Origin: Exophiala sp. HKRS030
Taxonomy: Eukaryota > Ascomycota > Eurotiomycetes > Chaetothyriales > Herpotrichiellaceae
Length of the DNA: 64,000 bases
Reading direction: 5' to 3'
NCBI GenBank assembly: GCA_023897205.1
Contig: JAHWDD010000004.1
Location: 3,162,001-3,226,000 of the forward strand
Shown here: positions 45,263-54,856 of the stretch, piece by piece
How the letters are laid out: the number at the start of each line of letters is the position of its first letter
Numbering within the stretch: the stretch's first letter is position 1
The notes under the pieces: generated by a model
Databases searched by the model: none
What the model was told of the DNA's origin: nothing
Seen by the model: the letters and a program-made list of their open reading frames with translations, nothing else
Program-made: the position numbers and the translations under genes

Positions 45263-46429
45263 ATGGCCGCTGCGAGTGACAAGGCTCGGTTCTTTCTCGA
45301 GCAATCTGTGCCGGAACTGAAGGAGTACGAACGCAAGAACATCTTTTCCGCAGACGAAATCACCAGTATCACCAGAAAACGATCCGACTTCGAGCATAAA
45401 ATTAATGCTCGAGGTTCCACACCTTCAGACTACGCACGCTACGCCGAGTTCGAGATCAACGTCGAGGCTTTGAGACGGAAAAGAGTCAAGAGACTTGGGA
45501 TAAAGTCAACCGCACACAATGGGAAGCGGCGCATCTTCTTCGTATTTGACCGCGGGACGAGGAAGCACCCTGGTGATGTGGATCTGTGGTTGCAGGCAAT
45601 AGATTTCGCCAGAAAACAGAAGGCTTACAAGAAACTGCAAGAAATTTTTGCCAAAGTACTCCGTCTGCATCCTCGAAAGTCTGACCTGTGGACATATGCG
45701 GCGCAGTTTGCCCTGGACGAAAACGGCGACATGACCGAGGCAAGAAGTTACATGCAGCGAGGACTCAGGTTTTGCAAGTCGTCCAGAGCCATGTGGTTTG
45801 AATATGGAAGGCTGGAGATGTCTCACATCGCCAAGATCCAGGCACGTCGGGAGATACTGGGTATTTCGACAGGCGGACAGACACAAGAGCAGATCCTTGA
45901 GGAGGACGAAAACGTCATTAAATTGCCTAACTTGACAGCGATGGACATCAATCCAGATGCTGAAGGAGAGGACAGTGCGCACACAACCCTACAGTTCTTC
46001 GACCCAACGTCAGCCATGAACGGAGCAATTCCCCTGGCGATCTTCGACGCCGCTATGGCTCAGTTCAACGATCCCTCCTTCGGGCTGGACTTCTTCGACA
46101 TGGTTGTCGACTATGAAGCTCTTTCAGCCTGCCGGGAAATTGCAGCACATATTGAAGCAAAGTTGATGACGGAGTATCCGCAAGACTGGCACAGTCAGGC
46201 ATGTCGCATTCGGCTGCCTCTTGTTTCACTGCAGCCTAACAGTCCCGAATTTCCTGCTGCATTCAGACAAGCTTTGGCACATTTGAGGGAAGCCAGAGCA
46301 AAGACGCAGGATCCACAACTCGTCGTGTGGGTGAGAGGTTGGTTGCAGGACCTTGATGCGACACCCGATCTAGACGAAGGAATAAAAACGGTGGCAGAGT
46401 CTGTTCTGCGGTCAATCGAGAGTGCCTAG
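45263..46429 (+). CDS. UTP6: U3 snoRNP component Utp6
   Basis: Single exon, 388 residues. Utp6 belongs to the UTP-B subcomplex of the small-subunit processome, which binds U3 snoRNA and the 5' ETS of pre-rRNA in the nucleolus. The N-terminus (ARFFLEQSVPELKEYERKNIF, then ITSITRKRSDFEHKINARG) is diagnostic. Helical HAT (half-a-TPR) repeats follow, such as DVDLWLQAIDFARKQKAYKK and SDLWTYAAQFALDENGDMTE. Length and lack of introns fit the family. The start is the first ATG after a conventional leader. The gene ends 36 bases from the convergent release-factor-like gene. Confidence 0.93.
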   Translation: MAAASDKARFFLEQSVPELKEYERKNIFSADEITSITRKRSDFEHKINARGSTPSDYARYAEFEINVEALRRKRVKRLGIKSTAHNGKRRIFFVFDRGTRKHPGDVDLWLQAIDFARKQKAYKKLQEIFAKVLRLHPRKSDLWTYAAQFALDENGDMTEARSYMQRGLRFCKSSRAMWFEYGRLEMSHIAKIQARREILGISTGGQTQEQILEEDENVIKLPNLTAMDINPDAEGEDSAHTTLQFFDPTSAMNGAIPLAIFDAAMAQFNDPSFGLDFFDMVVDYEALSACREIAAHIEAKLMTEYPQDWHSQACRIRLPLVSLQPNSPEFPAAFRQALAHLREARAKTQDPQLVVWVRGWLQDLDATPDLDEGIKTVAESVLRSIESA

Positions 46430-46465
46430 ATGTTACCAGTGTCGAGGAATTATTGTACCATAATA

Positions 46466-47082
46466 TCAGTCCAAGCTACCCTTGGACCGAGATTGCTTCT
46501 TGCTCGACTGCAGATGCTTCCTCTTCAATCTCGCTTCGTTCTCTGCCTTTTGTAACTTCTGCACCTTCTCTTTCTGATCCTCCGTTGTTTCACCCGGCAC
46601 GTTGTGCTTGTACACATCCACAATGAGTTCGTTGAGCTTGCGGTAACACGTGTCTCTGTTAGCTTGCTGCTTGCGGCTGTCGTCTGCCTGGATGACAAGG
46701 CTGGACGACTTTTCCGCGTAGTATCTCGATGAGAGAATCCCCTTGTGCAGGACAGAGGGGAGCAACGCGAGGAGGCCGTCTACAGGCACGCGTAATTGTG
46801 CTTTTGAGTTGACTCTGCTACCGTGAGATCGCGAGACATAAAGAGTACAGGACACCCTTTTGAATCATACTTGTTCACATTCTGACCACCAGGGCCTCTG
46901 GATCGACTGTAAGTTACCTCTCCTAGCCCCTGTAGAGACTCCGTGGCTTTGTAGGACTTGTACCATGCCCTGGCTGCGTCATAGTCGTAGTCTGGTAGCT
47001 GAGCTTTGGCGGACAGCTGGCCACGATACAAAGACCTTGTCGTCAGATGCCTCGGCGAATGCCGACACCACCACGAAAGCAT
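46466..47082 (-). CDS. mitochondrial GGQ release-factor-like protein (ICT1/Pth4 family)
   Basis: Two exons with a 56-base intron (46815-46870) give 186 residues. The Arg-rich, acid-free N-terminus (MLSWWCRHSPRHLTTRSLYRG) looks like a mitochondrial presequence. Residues 59-71 read SRSRGPGGQNVNK, with the GGQ motif at 65-67 that catalyses peptidyl-tRNA hydrolysis. Intron removal continues it as VNSKAQLRVPV. The Lys/Arg-rich C-terminal tail is the part that in ICT1/ArfB enters the empty mRNA channel of a stalled ribosome. It lacks codon-recognition domains, so a stalled-ribosome rescue role is inferred, as for human ICT1 and yeast YOL114C (Pth4). Confidence 0.88.
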
Positions 47083-47440
47083 TGATTCTTTTTGAGGTAT
47101 GAGGATTTCAAAGCGTCCGAGAGAATACAATGTGACCTCTTGCAATGAGCTCGACGCATCAATACCTCTATTATTACTAGAGAACGAAAAAGCTTAGGTA
47201 ATCACCTGGTCCTTGCGGCTGGCTCGTAAGGCCGCTTTAACCTGAGCTTCATGGATGGTAAGGGGGCGATGGAGTGCCGCGAACGGTCCAGGGCGCCGGG
47301 ACCATCCAGGAGAGAATGAAAGACAAAAGTACTCCGTACCATGTCCGTCTTCAACGTCACAATAGAGTCTGATCAGATTGCAACCGTTGATTTGGACGGC
47401 ATTATCGTTGACGCGCTGGGATTCAGTACATGATACACAC
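47083..47440. other. intergenic, tandem minus-strand genes
   Basis: Promoter of the release-factor-like gene and 3' UTR of the acyl-CoA ligase gene. Contains an exact TACTCCGTA nonamer at 47330-47338. No gene seen. Confidence 0.5.
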
Positions 47441-49117
47441 CTAAAGTTTAGAGTTTGAAGTCCTACTATATTCCAACTTCGATACAAGCCCGGTGGTGAA
47501 AGAATGTAGTTCTCTTCTCATTATTTTCGCTGTTGCGTTCCTTGCAATCTTCGACACTTCCCATACACCCCCTCGAAGCTTTTTGTAGCCTGCCACTTGT
47601 CTGTCCACGCTCTCGTGGATTTCGCGAAGCTGTGCGAGCTTTGTCGCCTTTTCTTGGCCATGGTCTTTCAACACAATGTACGCAGTTGGTAACTCTACCT
47701 TGTACGCGTCCAGTGTATAAGTTACGGCGCAGTCAGCGACGGCAGGGTGGCCGGAGATGTACTGCTCAAGCTCGGTAGGACTCACTTGGAATCCATTGTA
47801 TTTGATAAGCTCTTTAGTGCGTCCAGCAAGCTTAAAAACACCCTGGGCAGAGACGGAAACAACATCACCGGTGTTGAACCAACCCTCCTCAGGAAAGGCT
47901 TCGGTATTGGCCTTTTCGTTATTCAGGTAGCCCTTGGTAATGTTTGTTCCTCGGAGCCAGAGCTCTCCGGGCCCTCCAGCAGGTGCATCCGTACGGTCAT
48001 CCTTCATGAGTCTTGCCTCCATGCCTGGGAGAATTGGTCCAAGTTCATCCGGTGCCACACGATCGGTGATCCTGTTTGCCGCAATCCAACAAGCGGCCTC
48101 GGTCATACCGTACATGTTCAGGAGCGTCCATTTTCCAGGTCCAAAGTACCTGTCTACTTCTGCAGTGGTGGCCTTTCCAATGCTTCCGGTGGCTCTTTTC
48201 ACGCTAGAGAAGTCGTAGGTTTTGTCAAGTTCATTCAGGAAGAGTTGTCGTGCGACAGGAGGCACAATCTGAACGGTGGTTGGTCTTGTTCTCTGTACTG
48301 TCCTCGCAAATTCGTTTATGTCGACTGAAGTCATGATAATATGCCGCATGCCTGTCCAGGGCCCTAGGAAGAAGGGAATCGTGCCATTGGCGAGGTGCAC
48401 AAACGGTGTGAATGAGAGAACAGACTCTTCTGGAGTCCAACGATTAGGATCGTGTGTCCAAAGTTGATGCACATTGGCAACGTAGTTTAGATGTGAGAGT
48501 CTGACTCCTTTTGGAAGACCGGTCGTGCCTGAGGACAAATGGATGCTGGCTATCCGGTCTTCTGTGTTGTCATAGTGCGGCACTGGTAGACTCTTCTCGT
48601 AAGCTATGTCCTGGTAGAGGTCCTTGTAGGGAGGACTAGGATTTGCCGCCAATGCCACTATGATTTGGGGCCTTGGAAAGCTGGGGTTTTTCTGTCTTGC
48701 CGACTCAATGGCTTTTTCAACCTTTCTGATAATGGGTCCGTAAGCTATGATATACTCGGATTCTGTGAGCAACAGTGCGTGAGTGAAGTCTTGAACCGGT
48801 AGTTGATGATTAACCGGGCAGAAAACACCACCAAGCCATAGAACTGCGTGAGCTGCTTCGATAATTGCCACGCAATTTGGAAGAATCACCGTCCATCGAC
48901 TCTGATCGCGCGGACGATAGCGCTCCTTCAGCGCGTATGCGATTGCTCCTGCATTTCTCCGAAGGTCACCGATACTAAGACGTCGGCCTTGTAGGTCATC
49001 TTCGAAAACGATGTGGTTCTCCGGCACAGGTGGCGATCTTGCGCTGGAATGCAGAAGTTCAGTGAGGTTTAGATCTCGGGGAATATCCACTTTGACGTTG
49101 GATTTGTAGATGACCAT
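47441..49117 (-). CDS. acyl-CoA synthetase / 4-coumarate-CoA ligase-like, peroxisomal (PTS1)
   Basis: Single exon, 558 residues, ANL (AMP-forming) superfamily. It would activate a carboxylic acid as acyl-AMP and then acyl-CoA. Visible motifs are the phosphate loop LSSGTTGLPKG (194-204), YGMTEA (336-341), TGD (416-418), the hinge region GRTKELIKYNGFQVSPTELE and the C-terminal catalytic lysine in ATAKIMRREL (about 531). The protein ends in SKL, a canonical type-1 peroxisomal targeting signal. The neighbouring divergent gene is an enoyl-CoA isomerase/hydratase, so both fit peroxisomal oxidation of a fatty or phenylpropanoid-type acid. The substrate cannot be read from the sequence. The segment before K531 is ARNATAK rather than the common PKTATGK, a mild deviation. 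Confidence 0.9.
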   Translation of the reverse strand: MVIYKSNVKVDIPRDLNLTELLHSSARSPPVPENHIVFEDDLQGRRLSIGDLRRNAGAIAYALKERYRPRDQSRWTVILPNCVAIIEAAHAVLWLGGVFCPVNHQLPVQDFTHALLLTESEYIIAYGPIIRKVEKAIESARQKNPSFPRPQIIVALAANPSPPYKDLYQDIAYEKSLPVPHYDNTEDRIASIHLSSGTTGLPKGVRLSHLNYVANVHQLWTHDPNRWTPEESVLSFTPFVHLANGTIPFFLGPWTGMRHIIMTSVDINEFARTVQRTRPTTVQIVPPVARQLFLNELDKTYDFSSVKRATGSIGKATTAEVDRYFGPGKWTLLNMYGMTEAACWIAANRITDRVAPDELGPILPGMEARLMKDDRTDAPAGGPGELWLRGTNITKGYLNNEKANTEAFPEEGWFNTGDVVSVSAQGVFKLAGRTKELIKYNGFQVSPTELEQYISGHPAVADCAVTYTLDAYKVELPTAYIVLKDHGQEKATKLAQLREIHESVDRQVAGYKKLRGGVWEVSKIARNATAKIMRRELHSFTTGLVSKLEYSRTSNSKL

Positions 49118-49536
49118 TGTGTTCCAAGAGGCACATGAGACGCATACTATGCATGTAGAGAAGTCGGTTTTCTCTGTCTCAGTCTTGAGATGTGTTCAAG
49201 AAAGACTAGAAGAACAGAAGCTCACCGTTTCTATCTGCATGCCCGCATCTCTCTGTAGTGCCGTAAGGTGAGAAGGCCACTCATGAAATCAAGCCTCGGC
49301 CCGGCCGGCCATCAGGGAGAATATTACGGTCCCTCGATCGCGACCCCCGCACTCCGTACTCCGTATGTACAGCCTCGTGGCTTCTAGTCGATGTTCTCCA
49401 CAAAGCCAGTAAATCATGAGCATGCCGAGGAACCTCGGCTTATTAAGGCATATTACAAGACTCATACAACTTCGATGAAGACTTGCCGTCCACTGAGGCC
49501 ACTCACCCTATTCCAACGTGTGACGCCATCATCGTT
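49118..49536. promoter_or_regulatory. shared divergent promoter of the acyl-CoA ligase and enoyl-CoA isomerase genes
   Basis: A 419-base head-to-head region. It carries a tandem pair of the recurrent nonamer (CACTCCGTA at 49350-49358 overlapping TACTCCGTA at 49357-49365). Co-regulation of the two genes is inferred from orientation. Known fatty-acid regulator cores (CCTCGG of FarA/FarB type) occur as GCCTCGGCCC at about 49290 and CCTCGG near 49434. Confidence 0.5.
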
Positions 49537-50538
49537 ATGGTTTCGTCTGCACGATCCCAGTATGTGAGCACAGAAATACGACAAGATGGTGTGGCTATCA
49601 TCTCCTACAACCGTCCAGAGGTTGCAAATGCTATCAATGTAGTTGTCATGAAGGTAATGCGTCAACTTCTCCTTTCCTGAAATCAATGGACTCATCGAAG
49701 CAAAGCTGACAGACTACGTCGAGATCTAGGAACTCTTGGACGCTTACACGCGTGTTTTAGCCGATGACAAAGTCAGGGTACTGGTTCAGACCGGGAAAGG
49801 GGACTTCTTTTCCACCGGTACGTCCTACGAATTACTCTCAGCCACTATTTAATAGCAAATGCCAATACTTTCCATGGCATCAAGGGATGGATTTATCGGC
49901 TCAGCGACGAGCCAATGCAGATTTAGATCCACTGGCATTGCTTCAGTAAGGAACGACCCCTTCCATCTAGGCCCTATCAACTGATATCTCCTTCCAGTAC
50001 TCTGAACAAGATGCTCATCGATTGCGACAAGGTTACCATCGCCGCTGTCAATGGACCCGGCGCAGGTTATGGCACCAGCTGTCTTGCATTGTTTGACCTA
50101 GTATATGCAGTTCCCGACGCATACTTCTTCACACCTTTCGTCAAATGGGGGCTTGCTGCTGAGGCCTGCTCCAGCTTCACTTTCATTCACGCCCTTGGGC
50201 GACAGAAGGCAGCACACCTTATTCTCGCAGGAGAAAGAATGACTGCTCAAGAGCTTGAATCAGCTGGCTTGATCAGCAAGATTTTTCCAGCTGAAAATTT
50301 CCTCGAAACAGTCCTCGGCATCGCACGCAGGGTAGCCGAGCTTCCGCCAATTTCCTTAAAGGAGAACAAGAGCTTGATGACGTGTTACTTCAAGGATGAA
50401 TTGCACCGAGCCAATGATTTAGAGAGAGAATTGTTTGGGAAGCTGGCGACCGGGACCGAAACTAAGGAGGCTGTGCAGAAGTTTGCTCAGGAGCAAAGAG
50501 CAAAGAAGTTCAGGTCAGCCAAAAGAGAACACCTTTAA
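49537..50538 (+). CDS. enoyl-CoA hydratase/isomerase family protein (delta3,delta2-enoyl-CoA isomerase-like)
   Basis: Four exons (introns 49654-49729, 49818-49884, 49946-49997) encode 268 residues, a single crotonase domain. The oxyanion-hole segments are DFFSTGMDLS, assembled across intron 2, and AAVNGPGAGYGTSCLALFDLVYA. The segment FVKWGLAAEACSSFTF has the single catalytic-type Glu in the position used by Eci1/PECI isomerases, and the second Glu of true hydratases is not evident. An isomerase acting on double bonds of unsaturated acyl-CoA is therefore favoured. The C-terminus (KREHL) is not a canonical PTS1, so peroxisomal import would need a partner or another signal. It is divergently paired with the SKL-tagged acyl-CoA ligase. 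Confidence 0.88.
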
Positions 50539-51686
50539 AACCCTTGAAATTGGTTGGCGTCATAGACTGTATGCGCTGGACGCAGGGACCGTTATTCATA
50601 ACATAAAAGGCTGTGAGCCCTTCCTAACATCCTAAGTGCGACAACACAACGTTGTAGAATGATAGGGCTAAGGTCCGAAGAGAGCTGCCAGAGGTGTGAG
50701 TCAGCGACCCACGTGGCCGAGAAGGCATATTTGGGTATCCTCGAAAGCTGCCGGCCTGTCAGATTTGATGAAAGAGTATTCTACAGCTGTGAACTTTGGT
50801 GATGAAATGGCTTCACTTCCTCCAACGTCAGAGTCAGAGTCGTGCCCGTTGAGGATATGCGTTCGTATTGAAACAATATTGCTGAGCAGATTGGCCAAGG
50901 AAGGGTAACGGCCGGGCTCGGAGACTCAATCGCTGCTAAGAAAAGTAGAAGCGAGAGGAGGAACCTGCGAGAGAGGTCCCTAGTTACTGGTCCCCAACTT
51001 CCACCGTTGGTAGGTGAACGAGGCGTTAACATTCATCAATGAAGCTGTGAAGTGTCGTTGCTGAAGTATGAATACTGCAGATTTAGCAAATATGATGAGT
51101 GAATTACAGGGAAGAAAGACCTAGGAAGATACGTTCAGTTGATATAAAAGCATCGGACAACAACAACGACGGGTAGGCCTCTAAGAGCTTTCTGATCAGG
51201 CCGTGAAGTTACTGGTTGGACGAACGCCTCCCTGCAAAGTTACCAGCATCCATGGAGAGGTGGACTCCTCAACCAAGACTTTCATTGGACAGTCGTTGAC
51301 TGTCGTGAAGTGTGTCTCCATCATATAGAAGATCTCAGTACTCCCGCTAACATGCCCAAGACAGGTGTTGTCGGGCTAGGAAGGTCGGGCGAGAAAACAA
51401 CCGATCGATCAGGTAAGTTTGCCGACCGTTTTCTTCCTCCATCTTTCTATTGTTATCTGCGCTTCGGAATCAAGCAAAGAGCCTCATGCAAGTTGTTTTC
51501 GTCCATACACGTATTTATCATCTCCAGCACTTTCACGTTGTCCGCTTCCTCGATCCGGTCCTTCTGCATGGGTGCTTTGGGTATTGACAGGATCTAATTG
51601 AACCTTCCTTTTTCTCTTACCTCTATTTCACGAACAAGCCTGAACCTAGCCTTGGATTCGCCCTTCATGCCTTGCATCACCTCAAA
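50539..51686. promoter_or_regulatory. 5' region of the Nab3-like gene with possible spliced leader and uORF
   Basis: A TATAAAA occurs at 51143-51149. A short uORF starts at 51352 and runs into a consensus CAG/gtaagt donor at 51413. A plausible acceptor, TTGACAG, ends at 51590. Splicing would remove 178 bases from the 5' UTR and end the uORF after about 23 codons. All inferred from signals. No other gene seen. Confidence 0.4.
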
Positions 51687-54101
51687 ATGAGCGAGACAAG
51701 CCCACCACCTGAAGCTCAACGCTTTGGTAGATCCCAGACACCAGAGAGTCCACGGCCCGTTCATATACCCGAGCCTTCAAATATCCCCGTATTGCTAAAC
51801 CAGATGGACCCAGTCTTCAATGACACTGCAACCTACAACATTCCCCAGAACCAGACGTTTTCTCCCTATTCAGACCCTGCGCGCAATATGACTGAAAAGA
51901 ACCATGAGGAGCAGGATGCTGTTGAAAAGTTCTTACGTGGTGCAGAGGAAGAAAATGCGCGTCTAAACCCCGCGTCCGAACTCAATGGCCAAAACTTCCA
52001 GGATGATGCCACGGTCGAGTCCACCCTTCTTTCAGCCCTCGCGAACAGTGCAGCCTACCAACAACCTTCTCAGACGCCAAATGATACACAGGCTGTCCCC
52101 AGCCAGCTACAAGATGGATCTCATTCGGGTCAAGAATCTGGCCAACAGGCTACTAATGTTCAGGCCGACACCAACAATGCCAACGTAGAGACCGGGTCTG
52201 AGCCTGTGCAAACTAACGCTCAGTCTAGTCAAGGTGGCATCGACTATCAATCACTTCTCGACAGCATTTCTCAGTCTGCTTCTACTGCTCCCGCACAAGA
52301 ATCCGTCTCTGCTCCAACTACTGCCACATCGTTCGTCGATCCTGGTCCACAGTCACTACCACCTGCACCAGGTCTTCCCCCAAAGCCACCGGCCATTGCA
52401 GGTTTGCCAGAAACTCCCAGTTATCAAATGTTTCCCCATGCTGCTGCTGAGGCAGCAGCTCAATACCAACCCGTGAATAATGATGCCGTCCAGATCAACG
52501 GTGCAGAAGCTCCCGTCCCAGGGTCAGCCCAGTCCATGATCCAGAACCTTGCCACTCAATTTCCACCTGGTTGGCCCCAGGCTCTTAGCCAATTATCGCC
52601 CCAAAGTGTACCACCGGTGCCTGGTCAATCTTTCGAGCCTCCAGAGCCTTCAAAGTCTACCGACCCCAATGAGAGACCTTGGACCCCAAACACACAAAGC
52701 TTGTATGATCGTTTCCTTGAAGAAGAAAGACGCTATGTCACAGAAGGTATCTGGGACAAATTTCCTCAAGGCTCTCGACTTTTCGTCGGCAACTTACCCA
52801 GCGAAAAGGTGACCAAACGTGATCTCTTCCATACCTTTCACAAGCATGGCCGCCTAGCCCAAATTTCCATTAAGCAAGCCTATGGCTTCGTGCAATATCT
52901 TGAAGCCTCTTCGTGCCAGGCCGCGCTTCAAGCAGAACAGGGAGTGGAGATTAGAGGAAGAAAGGTTCACCTGGAAATTTCCAAGCCACAAAAGAACACC
53001 CGCGGCCAGAATCAGGGAAATAAGAGGCGTCGATCAAGGTCCCCGGAACGTGGCAATCAGCGTCCGGGCGACCGCTATGGACGAAATTTCAGTGATTATC
53101 GCGATGACCGACATAGACGTGACGACTATCGCGGACGGTCCCCTTCCCCAAGAGGTTATCGCTCGCGGGATGAATATCGTTCTGGAGCACAGAGCCCCAG
53201 GTTTGGACCTGAAGGAGGACCCAGGTCGCCGTACGGCAATTTCCCGCCCCCGATTCCAGGTGGCTATGATGAAGAATCGTCTTTACCTTTGCCTCGAAGG
53301 GAGCCCCGAGACGTTCCTGACGTACAGTTGTTAATCCTTGAGCCATCGGTTGCTCAAAGCTTCATCACCTGGATCGAGCAAGGATTCCGCGCCAAAGGGC
53401 TTCGTGCATCCAGCATCTGGCTCAGCCCTCGACTACCACTCAATGGCTTGGTGAAGAGGCAAATCATTGAGGGTGTTCAGGCGGTGGTCAAGCTGTCGCA
53501 AAGTGCGCAGTACAACAGTAAAATTCCACTGCAGGTCTTTGATCGCTCCGCAGGCGCTTCCAACGTGAATTTCAATGAGTATGCTGATCTTGACATCCCT
53601 GTGGCAGCGGACATTGTCCTCCATGCCAGACAGAAGGAGCGTGGATTCAACCAGCCCGCCCAGTATACTGCGCAGAGCTACCCTCCAGCGCAATATAATC
53701 AGCCCGCACCTTCACAGTTTCCACCACAGATACCTCCTCCATTCCCACCCACGCCCTTACAGCAACCGCCTCAGTATCAATACGGACAGCAGCCACCATT
53801 TCAAGGCCAGGTTCAGACACCTGTGACGCCGACATCATCTGCAAATCTTCAGCAACTATTGGCTAATCTCCGGCAGCCTGGAGATCAAGCCAACGCTCCA
53901 CCCGCAAAGCCAACTACTGATATAGCAGGTTTACTTGGCAACGTCGCTCATCAAGGCCATATGGGTGGCCAATTCCCGCTCTCTCCTTCTGGACAAGCAC
54001 CACAGCAGGGGTACGGTGCCGCACCAGTCTACAGTCCTGGTCAGCAGCCTCACCAAAATGTGCAGAACATCATGGACACGTTGGCGAGATATGGTCGATG
54101 A
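51687..54101 (+). CDS. Nab3-like RRM RNA-binding protein
   Basis: Single exon, 804 residues. Yeast Nab3 binds UCUU motifs and, with Nrd1 and Sen1, terminates noncoding RNA transcription. Residues 1-360 are a Gln/Pro/Ser-rich disordered region. The RRM at about 363-435 has RNP2 (LFVGNLP) and RNP1 (YGFVQYL) and matches Nab3-type RRMs (QISIKQAYGFVQYLEASSCQ). A short RS segment (RRRSRSPERGNQRPGDRYGR) and an SR/RD-rich stretch follow. An ordered domain at about 545-640 (LLILEPSVAQSFITWIEQGF) looks like the anticodon-binding-like fold of this family. The C-terminal Pro/Gln-rich tail resembles the low-complexity assembly domain of Nab3. The first ATG in frame after a stop-free leader is used. Confidence 0.85.
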   Translation: MSETSPPPEAQRFGRSQTPESPRPVHIPEPSNIPVLLNQMDPVFNDTATYNIPQNQTFSPYSDPARNMTEKNHEEQDAVEKFLRGAEEENARLNPASELNGQNFQDDATVESTLLSALANSAAYQQPSQTPNDTQAVPSQLQDGSHSGQESGQQATNVQADTNNANVETGSEPVQTNAQSSQGGIDYQSLLDSISQSASTAPAQESVSAPTTATSFVDPGPQSLPPAPGLPPKPPAIAGLPETPSYQMFPHAAAEAAAQYQPVNNDAVQINGAEAPVPGSAQSMIQNLATQFPPGWPQALSQLSPQSVPPVPGQSFEPPEPSKSTDPNERPWTPNTQSLYDRFLEEERRYVTEGIWDKFPQGSRLFVGNLPSEKVTKRDLFHTFHKHGRLAQISIKQAYGFVQYLEASSCQAALQAEQGVEIRGRKVHLEISKPQKNTRGQNQGNKRRRSRSPERGNQRPGDRYGRNFSDYRDDRHRRDDYRGRSPSPRGYRSRDEYRSGAQSPRFGPEGGPRSPYGNFPPPIPGGYDEESSLPLPRREPRDVPDVQLLILEPSVAQSFITWIEQGFRAKGLRASSIWLSPRLPLNGLVKRQIIEGVQAVVKLSQSAQYNSKIPLQVFDRSAGASNVNFNEYADLDIPVAADIVLHARQKERGFNQPAQYTAQSYPPAQYNQPAPSQFPPQIPPPFPPTPLQQPPQYQYGQQPPFQGQVQTPVTPTSSANLQQLLANLRQPGDQANAPPAKPTTDIAGLLGNVAHQGHMGGQFPLSPSGQAPQQGYGAAPVYSPGQQPHQNVQNIMDTLARYGR

Positions 54102-54856
54102 ATGCAAGACGTGGGAACTCGCTTATCATGGGCGGTTAGTGATTGTTTGTGACGAAGACTTTTTTTCCTCATGAGAGAAGCATTGTGAGCGTGTATGGAA
54201 AACACTTGAACTTGAGTTTAGCTTATAGTCCTTTTTCTTCCTAGAGCATAGACTGCCCACCTCTGATACTAGGGTGAAATGGGCACATGATAGCAATCCA
54301 ATGTTATGTCGTAAATGATGACAATGTTCCGATCCCGCTAGTTTCGCGAAATGCTCTGCGCGATTCGAGGATGAGATCGCCGAGGACACCTTGTCACTCT
54401 CTCCAGCCTGTTCTACAGGTATGCATGGCGGGTGCCCGACATATAGGTAGGACAGGCACAGGATCTGATGTTCAACTCGTTAAGAGGTACCCAGGTACTT
54501 CACGCACATAGAGATCGACAGTGGCCAGTTGGAGAAGTATATATTCTGTACTCCGTAATGTGCCCCTCATATGCAAAGGTCGAGATCTGTTGATGAGCCG
54601 CGGCTCAAGTCTGTACTCGGCCGGCGATTTCACTGAATTTATTACTTGTTTTGTCGTTGTCGTCCATTCCCGCCCTCTTTTGATTTAATCCACTCGTCCT
54701 TCGAGGTTCTTTGCAGTGAGGTGCTCACGAGATACTGTACTTTGCAAGGCATTCTACATATACTGTGCATGTCCCGTCTTCACCTTCCAAACTACCTCTA
54801 CGGTGTATCGATGCCTGGTACTGTATTATACAAATCAGAGTTGAAATCGATTCAGA
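54102..54856. other. intergenic region
   Basis: Nab3-like 3' UTR and promoter of the hydrolase gene. Contains an exact TACTCCGTA nonamer at 54549-54557. No gene seen. Confidence 0.5.
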
